5,390 bases of DNA, from contig JARXKQ010000102.1 of NCBI GenBank assembly GCA_030271555.1, positions 1-5,390 on the forward strand, in the 5' to 3' direction. Below, piece after piece: positions 1-5,390 of this stretch (the first letter of the stretch is position 1; each line of letters begins with the position of its first letter). Source of the stretch: Chloroflexota bacterium (GTDB taxonomy: Bacteria; Chloroflexota; Limnocylindria; Limnocylindrales; CSP1-4). The position numbers and the translations under genes were made by a program. The notes under the pieces were generated by a model, which was not told where the DNA came from, made no database searches, and saw only the letters and a program-made list of their open reading frames with translations.

Positions 1-575
1 GCCTTGGCGTCGTCGATGCGGCCGGCCAGTGCCTCGGCGCTGAAGCCGCCGAAGATGACCGTGTGCGGGGCGCCGATGCGCGCGCAGGCGAGCATGGCGA
101 TGGGCAGCTCCGGGATCATGGGCATGTAGATCGCGACCCGATCGCCCGTCTTAACGCCGAGCTCGACCAGCGCGTTGGCCGCCTTTGAGACTTCGCGCAG
201 CAGGTCCGCGTAGGTGATGGTCCGCGTGTCACCGGGCTCGCCGATCCAGTGGTACGCGACCTTGTCGCCCAAGCCGGCTTCGACGTGCCGGTCGACGCAG
301 TTGTAGGCGACATTCAACTTGCCGCCCAAGTACCACTTGGCAAACGGCAGCTCCCACTCGAGCGTCTTTTCGAAGGGCGTCGACCACGACAGCTTCTCGC
401 GCGCGAGACGCTCCCAGAACGCGACGTAATCGCGCTCTGCTTCGTCGTACAGCGCATGCTTGGCATTGGCCTGGGCGACGAACTCAGACGAAGGCGGAAA
501 GTGGCGCCCCTCGGCTGTCATCAGGTTTTCGATTTCCGGCGCGTTCATCGAGCCCGGCAGCGCGGAATCAGTCAC
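1..575 (-). CDS. acs: Acetyl-CoA synthetase (AMP-forming), N-terminal part, cut by the window edge
   Basis: This enzyme activates acetate in the cytoplasm: acetate + ATP + CoA gives acetyl-CoA + AMP + PPi through an acetyl-adenylate. The window holds 191 codons of a protein usually about 650 residues long, so the ATP-binding P-loop, the acetate pocket and the lysine-bearing C-terminal domain lie beyond the left edge. Family signatures are clear: FWERLARE near residues 53-60, the [15 protein letters not shown] block at 84-98, [16 protein letters not shown] at 121-136, [26 protein letters not shown] at 144-169 (two adjoining blocks) and [13 protein letters not shown] at 171-183. The start is GTG at 575-573, chosen because AGGAG sits five bases upstream; an ATG at codon 10 has weaker context. 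The gene lies 33 bp after the Rossmann-protein gene and probably shares its mRNA. Propionyl-CoA synthetase is a close relative, but the [10 protein letters not shown] block fits Acs better. The family call is secure; substrate choice cannot be checked from this fragment. Confidence 0.93.
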   Translation of the reverse strand, partial: MTDSALPGSMNAPEIENLMTAEGRHFPPSSEFVAQANAKHALYDEAERDYVAFWERLAREKLSWSTPFEKTLEWELPFAKWYLGGKLNVAYNCVDRHVEAGLGDKVAYHWIGEPGDTRTITYADLLREVSKAANALVELGVKTGDRVAIYMPMIPELPIAMLACARIGAPHTVIFGGFSAEALAGRIDDAK

Positions 576-580
576 GGAAT

Positions 581-585
581 CTCCT
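581..585 (-). promoter_or_regulatory. Ribosome binding site of acs
   Basis: On the minus strand the bases read AGGAG, then ATTCC, then GTG. This is a good Shine-Dalgarno core with five-base spacing. It decides in favour of the GTG start at 575 over the internal ATG at codon 10 and allows acs to be initiated independently of the upstream gene. Confidence 0.7.
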
Positions 586-593
586 GGCGCAGC

Positions 594-608
594 GCCGCCC
601 ACGGCGGC
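594..608 (-). other. Possible small intercistronic hairpin between the SDR gene and acs
   Basis: Directly after the TAG stop of the Rossmann-protein gene, the mRNA strand reads GCCGCC GTG GGCGGC, a perfect six-base inverted repeat with a three-base loop. No run of U follows, so it is not a convincing intrinsic terminator. It ends eight bases before the AGGAG of acs and could act as an mRNA-stability or attenuation element. In DNA this GC-rich it could also be chance. Confidence 0.3.
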
Positions 609-1238
609 CTAGTTCGAAACGATGGGTGCCTGCCGAAGATAACTGTCGTCCGCCAGCTGCGCCACCATGAACTGGGCCAGATCGGCCGCAGAAACCTGGA
701 AACCTTTCGCATCCCTTCCGACGCGGTACTTGCCCGTGGCCGGAGCATCCGTTACGCGGGCTGGCCGCGGCGCTGTCCAGTCCAGGTCGCTGGCAACGAT
801 TACGTTCAGCTCGCGCTGCTTGGCCTCGACGACATGGCGCACGAATAGGCGCACGACCGCACTCGCCACTCGACCAGAGACGGGCTTGATCTCGCCCGGT
901 AGCGTGCACCCCGCGCCAGAGATCGTCACGAGGCGGCGCGCTCCACTGCGCTTCATCGCCGCGACAAGTGCCTTGGCGAAAGCCTCGAACAGCTGAACCT
1001 GGTCGGCCGAGTTCGTGGTGGGACCGAGCACGCTGATGACAGCTTCGGCGCCTTGGACCGCTCGTTCCACGGCGGCTGGGTCCGCAATGTCGCCCGCGAC
1101 GACGGTCTCCCCGGCCTGGACCGGTTCGAGCCCGGCGGGGTCGCGCGTGAAGAGCACCAGCTCATGACCAGCTGCCCGCGCCTCTTCGCGAACGTGGCGG
1201 CCGATATTGCCCGAGGCGCCAAAGATCAGCACCCTCAT
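609..1238 (-). CDS. NAD(P)-binding Rossmann protein, atypical SDR (NmrA/YwnB/BVR-B-like)
   Basis: A 209-residue protein, predicted to be a cytoplasmic oxidoreductase or nucleotide-sensing protein of the atypical short-chain dehydrogenase group. The N-terminus carries the dinucleotide-binding motif GASGNIG at residues 7-13 after the first beta strand. TRDP at 31-34, with Arg32 after strand 2, favours NADP(H). GDIAD at 49-53 and AEAVISVLGP at 64-73 complete the first half of the fold. RRLVTISGAG (101-110), the DWTAPRPARVTD block at 153-164 and VSAADLAQFMVAQL (182-195) are typical of small NAD(P)H-binding proteins such as YwnB and flavin/biliverdin reductase B. The canonical SDR YxxxK catalytic pair is not evident, as expected for this branch. 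The ATG overlaps the TGA of the preceding peptidase gene by 4 bp (ATGA) and has no clear Shine-Dalgarno, so translation is probably coupled. The substrate is unknown. The fold call is firm; the enzymatic role is not. Confidence 0.87.
   Translation of the reverse strand: MRVLIFGASGNIGRHVREEARAAGHELVLFTRDPAGLEPVQAGETVVAGDIADPAAVERAVQGAEAVISVLGPTTNSADQVQLFEAFAKALVAAMKRSGARRLVTISGAGCTLPGEIKPVSGRVASAVVRLFVRHVVEAKQRELNVIVASDLDWTAPRPARVTDAPATGKYRVGRDAKGFQVSAADLAQFMVAQLADDSYLRQAPIVSN
1235..1238 (-). promoter_or_regulatory. ATGA stop-start overlap coupling the DUF885 and SDR genes
   Basis: On the minus strand, ATG at 1238-1236 starts the Rossmann-protein gene and TGA at 1237-1235 ends the DUF885 gene. 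The roughly 20 bases upstream (reading TGCCCGACTGGGTCAAGCC) contain no AGGAG-like element. Ribosomes finishing the peptidase most likely re-initiate here, which would keep the two products in a fixed ratio. Confidence 0.6.
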
Positions 1239-2908
1239 CGGGGCTTGACCCAGTCGGGCAGGTAGCGGTTCATCGTCGCGAGCGGCAGCGACCCGTGGCC
1301 GATGAGTTCATCGTGGAACCTGATCAGGTCAAACTTATTGCCATCGCGCTGCTCGAGTTGGCGGCGCAGGGCAACGATCTCGCGCATGCCGGTCATGTAG
1401 GCCAGCGCCTGGCCGGGCCACGCGATGTAGCGGTCGGTCTCAGTGCTGGCTTCCAGATCGGTCAGGCCGATCGACAACAGCAGCTCGACCGACTGCTGGC
1501 GACTCCACTTAAACGCGTGCATGCCGGTGTCGACTACGAGCCGCGCCGCGCGCCACGCCTGCGCATCGAGCATCCCCAAACGCTCCCACGCGTTCTCGAA
1601 GAGGCCCATCTCGTCGGCCAGGCGCTCGCTGTAGAGACCCCAGCCCTCGGCATAGGCGGCGCCGGTGAGGCGCGAGCCGAAGCGGCGGAAGTCGGGCAAG
1701 TCGGTCAGTTCGCCTTCGATGGCGATCTGGAAGTGATGGCCGGGCGTCGCCTCGTGGAACGTTGTGGTGGCCAGCCGGTAGAGCGGACGATTCTCAGGCT
1801 GGTAGGTGTTAACGAAATAGATCCCCGGGCGCGATCCATCTGGCGCCGGTGGGAAATAGAAGGCCGGTGGGGCCTCCTGCTCCTGGTACGGCTCCACGGC
1901 GCGAACCTCGCACGTAGCCTCCGGCAGCCGACCGAACCAGCGCGGTGCCGCGGCCGTCGCCTTGGCGATCTGCGCTGTGGCCTTAGCGACGATGTCGGCG
2001 CTGCTCTTGGCGTAGTTCGCCGGATCGGCCGCAAGCGCGGCGCGCATCGATGGGACGTCGTCGAACTTCAGCTCGCGCGCGATCGCCGCTGTTTCCGTGC
2101 GGATGCTGTCGAGCTGTTGGAGGCCGTATTCGTGCAGCGCCTCAGGCGTCTCCTCGAGCGTGGTCGAGGCGAGGATCATCGTCTCGTACACCTCACGGCC
2201 GTCGGGCAGGCCCCACACACCTTCGCTCTGGCGCGCGAACGGCAAGTAACCCTCGACCGCCGCGAGATGATCGGCCAGCGCGGGCATGACCCAGTCCTCG
2301 ATCGCCTCCTTGATGCGCGCCCGCGTTTTGTCATCAAGCTCGGGGTGGGCAAGCAAAAGCGGTGATTCATCGGCCGACGCGGCCGCCGCGCGGCGCGTCT
2401 GCTCGATCACCCGCTCCACGACAGGCGCGGCGGCGGTGCGGCCGGCGGCGATGCCCTCGAGCAGGTTGGCGCGATGCAGCGCCAGGAATTGGGGGAACTG
2501 TGCCAGGCGATCCAGCAGCCGATCGACGCGTTCCTCCGAATCGACCCGCTGGAAGCGCGAAAGATCGCCGGGCAGGCCCTGCGGACCGGCCATCTGGTCC
2601 ATCGCCTGGAAGTGGTGCAGGTTCAGCTCGTGCTGGCGCAGCTGGATCCGGCACACGACCTTGAGCATGTCGAGCGTGATCGCGTCTTCCTGCTCGAGCA
2701 TGCTCACGTTGATCTCGTTGGCGTCACCCAGAAAGCCCTTGAGTCCGGCCACCTCTTCGGCTCGGCCCTCTGCCGACGGGTCGGGCAGCTTGTCGTCGTA
2801 GCGCTCGTCGCCGAGCACGGTGGCATAGATCGGGCTGCGCGCCAGGAACCATTGCCAGAACCGATCGGCAAGGTCGATTACCGGCCGCGCGACGATCACG
2901 TCGGTCAC
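1235..2908 (-). CDS. DUF885 family protein, predicted zinc metallopeptidase
   Basis: A protein of 557 residues (numbering from the GTG at 2908), the usual DUF885 length. The family signature HEATPGHHFQ lies at 385-394; it matches the HEAxPGHH motif that gives the family its predicted metallopeptidase activity, with His385, Glu386 and His391/392 as likely metal or catalytic residues. AYAEGWGLYSE (418-428) supplies a conserved glutamate that could be a further ligand. DTGMHAFKWSRQQ (460-472) and DRYIAWPGQALAYMTG (492-507) are further family blocks. No signal peptide, lipobox or membrane segment is visible, so a cytoplasmic role in peptide turnover is likely; many relatives are exported. A GTG at 2923 would add five residues but has no Shine-Dalgarno; the GTG at 2908 has GGAGG eight bases upstream and is preferred. 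It follows the methylase-like gene by 22 bp and overlaps the SDR start by 4 bp. Peptidase activity is a family prediction and the substrate is unknown. Confidence 0.9.
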   Translation of the reverse strand: MTDVIVARPVIDLADRFWQWFLARSPIYATVLGDERYDDKLPDPSAEGRAEEVAGLKGFLGDANEINVSMLEQEDAITLDMLKVVCRIQLRQHELNLHHFQAMDQMAGPQGLPGDLSRFQRVDSEERVDRLLDRLAQFPQFLALHRANLLEGIAAGRTAAAPVVERVIEQTRRAAAASADESPLLLAHPELDDKTRARIKEAIEDWVMPALADHLAAVEGYLPFARQSEGVWGLPDGREVYETMILASTTLEETPEALHEYGLQQLDSIRTETAAIARELKFDDVPSMRAALAADPANYAKSSADIVAKATAQIAKATAAAPRWFGRLPEATCEVRAVEPYQEQEAPPAFYFPPAPDGSRPGIYFVNTYQPENRPLYRLATTTFHEATPGHHFQIAIEGELTDLPDFRRFGSRLTGAAYAEGWGLYSERLADEMGLFENAWERLGMLDAQAWRAARLVVDTGMHAFKWSRQQSVELLLSIGLTDLEASTETDRYIAWPGQALAYMTGMREIVALRRQLEQRDGNKFDLIRFHDELIGHGSLPLATMNRYLPDWVKPR

Positions 2909-2916
2909 GAGTTGGT

Positions 2917-2921
2917 CCTCC
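2917..2921 (-). promoter_or_regulatory. Ribosome binding site that sets the DUF885 start
   Basis: The minus strand reads GGAGG, then eight bases, then GTG at 2908-2906. The site lies just after the TGA of the upstream gene (2933-2931). The alternative GTG at 2923 overlaps this element and has only TGATGACATC upstream, with no purine-rich core, so the shorter start is better supported. Confidence 0.6.
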
Positions 2922-2930
2922 ACGATGTCA

Positions 2931-5390
2931 TCAGTCGAAAAGCGCCAGCTGCTCGGCTTCGCGTTCGATTTCGGGGTCCAGTCCGAGCATGGGTCCGAGC
3001 ATTCCTAAGTCGGCGTCTTCGCGCGCCACCAGGCGGCGCAGATGGTCGGACTTGAGGATATGCCAGTTCTGATCGTCGAGCGCTCGGCGCAGAAGAGGCG
3101 AATGCGCCAGCTTGAAGCGGATGAGCTCGGCGCGTTCCTCGGGTACGACGAGGAAGCGGACCACCGTGTCGGCGTTGGGGACGCGCGGACCGCGCTTGAG
3201 GAGCGGCTCGGTCAGCAACGCGGTCCACTCGACCTCGAACAGGAACGTGGCCTTGCCGCGCAGGTACCAGATGCAGTCGAGCGACTCGAGCGTCGCGATG
3301 TCTCCTGCCGCAACAAGTGGCAGGTAGGCGCGCTGCTCTTCGTCGCTCAGCAGATCGCCCACCGTGCGGCCCAGGTAGGCCCGCCGCCGTTCCTTCTCGC
3401 CAACGTGGACGCGCAAGCCCAACCTGTGGCCATAGTCGGTCAGCATGCCGATGAGCTCGCCGTGCTCGACGTGGCGCGTCGTCAGCTGGTCGAGGCCGCG
3501 CAAGATGACCTGCGACGAGTCGGGATCGCGGTAGCTCGCGAGCACGGTGCGGACCAATTCGGGGTCAGGCGTGTCGTGGCCCCGGAACATGCGCGAGACG
3601 CGCTCGAAGAAGGTCGCTTCCTCCATCGCCGATGATGTCGACAGCAGACCGTAGACGGCCCACTCGAGCCGATCCGACAAAGGCGGCCGAGACTGCGCCA
3701 GGTCCTTCTCGCCGCGCAACCACCAGCGCCCCGGCTCGACCTCGGCCAGGCGAGGGTTATCGGGCCGGCGCAACTCACCCAGCACGATCTCCATGAGCAG
3801 CCGAACGTGATCGGTTGCGGAGCCACCACCGACCGCCCAGTCGGGCGCGCGGTCCGGCCCAAACTCAATCGCGCCGGGTACTGGCTCAGCAGCGGGCTGC
3901 GCCGCCTCGATGGACTCCGCTGACCCGAGGGTTTCCGCTGCTTCGGTGGCGGCTTCGGTCTCGCTGAAGGTGCGCGTGCCAACCAATCGGCGCAGATGAC
4001 CCAGGCGGTCCAGACCAATCAGCACCTCGCCCAGCAGCCGCTCGGCGCTAGCCGGCTCGCCGCGCGCCTGAAGCACCGTCACCGCGAGCGCGGTCACCGC
4101 GTTCTCGACGTCCTTCAGGGCAAAGGGACCGTTAGGGTCGGCCCGCGGCAGGTCGGCCAGCTCGGGGTGATCGTCCGGCTCGTCGGCTGGGCTGGCGACA
4201 TCGAACTCGAGCACGCCGGTGACCTGGTTGTTTGATTCCGACAGGAGGGCAGAGTTGAGGCGGAAGCCGGCACCGATTCCACCCAGAACGCCCGCCACCA
4301 GCCCCGACGCTCCCCCACGATCGAGCACGACCACTGCCTTGGCATCGCGCGCCAGCACGGGCCGAACCGCGATCAACGAATGTCTGAGCGCCGTCGCTTC
4401 GCGGCCGCGATCGTTGCGCGGCGGCGGACCGAAGATCCATTCGAGCGGCAAATCGGCCGCTGCCTGCCTGCCGACGACCAGCGACGTGGCGAGATAGGCC
4501 AGCGATGCGTTCTCGATCGACCAGCGCACCGGCGGCGACGTCAGTACGAGCCGCACGCGCGACCGCGGATCGAGCCGTCCCGGCATGACCGGGCGGCGCG
4601 AGGAGAAGATCGGCTCGTTGCCGGGCGTGGCAGCTGATCCCGTGCGCAGCACGACGTTGGCCGTGCCGTCGCTGAGCGCCTCCATGTCCTCGCCCGGGCG
4701 CGGCTGGAACGAGCCGGCGCCGGTCTCGATGCGCGTGATGAAATCACGCATCAGCCGACAACCTTCTTCGAAGGCGAGCCATGGGTTGCGCTCGCGCCAC
4801 GATCGGGAGTTGGGCTGCTGGACGTGGCCATGGCGGATGCGCAGCGCCGCCACGCGGCCCGGGTAACCATTCAGCCGGCTCAGCGCCAGCAAGGCGTGGA
4901 CCAAGCCCAGCCGCAGGCCCGCGTCGACCGGTGCTGCCCGGAGGCCAATCTCGAGCCGGCTGATGAGCGCCTCGAGCGCGACCAGGGTGCGCGGCGTGTA
5001 CAGCGCGAGCAGCTCGTCAGGCAGAGTCGCGCTGCCATCGGGCACCGGGAAGCGGGCGCGCAGTGCGGCGTAGGCCGCAGGTCGTGGACCCACGTCAGAG
5101 GCATGCCGCACGTCGTCCTCATCGACCGGCGCGATCCGTGGCTCGCCGGGCTTGCCCTGGTCGCGGCAAAAGGCGCAGCGGAAGATCTTGCGGTCGGGCG
5201 CAGTCGCGCCTATCTCCCACAGAAACTCATCGACGATCACTGGCCGGCCGCACGTCGGACAGCGCGACGCGAACATCTGCTCGAGCACGCGCCGGAACTC
5301 ACCTTCACCGCGCGGGACGGTTGCCAGCGTGGCCAGCCCGGCGTCGAAATGGCGCAGGTCAGGTGGCCGAAGCACGACCTCGGCGAGCAG
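2931..5390 (-). CDS. Zn-ribbon, DNA-methylase-like protein with nuclease-like C-terminal domain (5' end missing)
   Basis: At least 819 residues; the frame is open to the right edge, so the true start lies outside. Numbering is from the codon at 5390. A Zn ribbon follows: CPTC at 44-47 and CAFC at 72-75. YTPRTLVALEAL (131-142) recalls the post-ribbon segment of Zn-ribbon adenine-methylase relatives. At 278-395, a hydrophobic strand ending in LTSPPVRW, a helical stretch and LIAVRPVLARDAKAVVVLD are ordered like motif IV and the following strands of amino-methyltransferases, but the tetrapeptide is SPPV. The SAM-binding FxGxG motif, if present, would be upstream of the window. An Ala/Glu-rich linker (473-508) precedes a helical region containing LSDRLEWAVYGLLS. 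Near 703-725 come LDCIWYLRGKA and FLFEVEWTALL, reminiscent of PD-(D/E)XK nucleases (Asp705, Glu719, Glu721). The C-terminus is QLALFD. It is first of four closely spaced genes. The whole-protein function is not recognised; the methylase ancestry and nuclease fold are inferences from motif order. Confidence 0.8.
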   Translation of the reverse strand: MLAEVVLRPPDLRHFDAGLATLATVPRGEGEFRRVLEQMFASRCPTCGRPVIVDEFLWEIGATAPDRKIFRCAFCRDQGKPGEPRIAPVDEDDVRHASDVGPRPAAYAALRARFPVPDGSATLPDELLALYTPRTLVALEALISRLEIGLRAAPVDAGLRLGLVHALLALSRLNGYPGRVAALRIRHGHVQQPNSRSWRERNPWLAFEEGCRLMRDFITRIETGAGSFQPRPGEDMEALSDGTANVVLRTGSAATPGNEPIFSSRRPVMPGRLDPRSRVRLVLTSPPVRWSIENASLAYLATSLVVGRQAAADLPLEWIFGPPPRNDRGREATALRHSLIAVRPVLARDAKAVVVLDRGGASGLVAGVLGGIGAGFRLNSALLSESNNQVTGVLEFDVASPADEPDDHPELADLPRADPNGPFALKDVENAVTALAVTVLQARGEPASAERLLGEVLIGLDRLGHLRRLVGTRTFSETEAATEAAETLGSAESIEAAQPAAEPVPGAIEFGPDRAPDWAVGGGSATDHVRLLMEIVLGELRRPDNPRLAEVEPGRWWLRGEKDLAQSRPPLSDRLEWAVYGLLSTSSAMEEATFFERVSRMFRGHDTPDPELVRTVLASYRDPDSSQVILRGLDQLTTRHVEHGELIGMLTDYGHRLGLRVHVGEKERRRAYLGRTVGDLLSDEEQRAYLPLVAAGDIATLESLDCIWYLRGKATFLFEVEWTALLTEPLLKRGPRVPNADTVVRFLVVPEERAELIRFKLAHSPLLRRALDDQNWHILKSDHLRRLVAREDADLGMLGPMLGLDPEIEREAEQLALFD

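Noticed and set aside
586..596. GGCGC-A-GCGCC palindrome near the acs start as an operator
   Set aside because: A one-base spacer is too short for a hairpin and the half-sites are too short and GC-simple to call a binding site.
249..848. A 199-codon plus-strand open frame across the acs start and SDR end
   Set aside because: It spans two well-supported minus-strand genes and their junction, and its product matches nothing I recognise.
568..909. A 113-codon minus-strand frame overlapping the SDR C-terminus and acs start
   Set aside because: Different frame from both supported genes, Arg/Ala-rich composition and no family features.
1295..2365. A 356-codon open frame on the plus strand opposite the DUF885 gene
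   Set aside because: It is antisense to a gene with clear family motifs. The translation is Arg/Leu/Gly-rich without recognisable domains, as expected for mirror frames in GC-rich DNA.
3042..3635. A 197-codon plus-strand open frame opposite the large protein
   Set aside because: Antisense shadow of the C-terminal domain, whose minus-strand frame is continuous and motif-bearing.
2931..5375. Treating the GTG at 5375 as the true start of the large protein
   Set aside because: The frame stays open to 5390, the upstream codons (LLAEV) continue the same family-like segment, and the protein would lack a SAM-binding half. It is better read as a 5'-truncated gene.

Overview
This is a gene-dense, GC-rich bacterial window (roughly two-thirds G+C by eye). 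All four genes lie on the minus strand with almost no space between them. Transcription runs from the right edge (5390) to the left edge (1), and no promoter, terminator, RNA gene, mobile element or CRISPR array is visible. The host is probably a GC-rich bacterium. I lean towards Chloroflexota, because the large right-hand protein resembles a Zn-ribbon/methylase-like family I associate with that phylum. This assignment comes from memory and is not tested.

Layout in transcription order. (1) 5390-2931: a large protein missing its 5' end, with at least 819 residues in the window. It has a four-cysteine Zn ribbon and a region laid out like an amino-methyltransferase, but with SPPV where the catalytic D/N/S-PP-Y/F/W tetrapeptide is expected. 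An Ala/Glu-rich linker follows, then a C-terminal domain that recalls PD-(D/E)XK-type nuclease folds. The protein ends in a QLALF peptide like those that bind the DNA polymerase sliding clamp. (2) 2908-1235: a DUF885-family predicted zinc peptidase carrying HEATPGHH. (3) 1238-609: a small NAD(P)-binding Rossmann protein (atypical SDR, NmrA/YwnB/BVR-B type). (4) 575-1: the first 191 codons of acetyl-CoA synthetase (acs), cut by the left edge.

The junctions are a 22-bp gap (or 7 bp with the longer start of gene 2), a 4-bp ATGA overlap and a 33-bp gap. This spacing suggests one transcription unit, with translational coupling at the ATGA junction. The last three genes look metabolic or housekeeping (peptide turnover, redox, acetate activation). 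The first looks DNA-directed, so the operon has no obvious single theme. The best candidate for something undescribed is the first gene: a possible single-chain, methylase-derived, nuclease-like, clamp-binding protein. It should be treated as a hypothesis.
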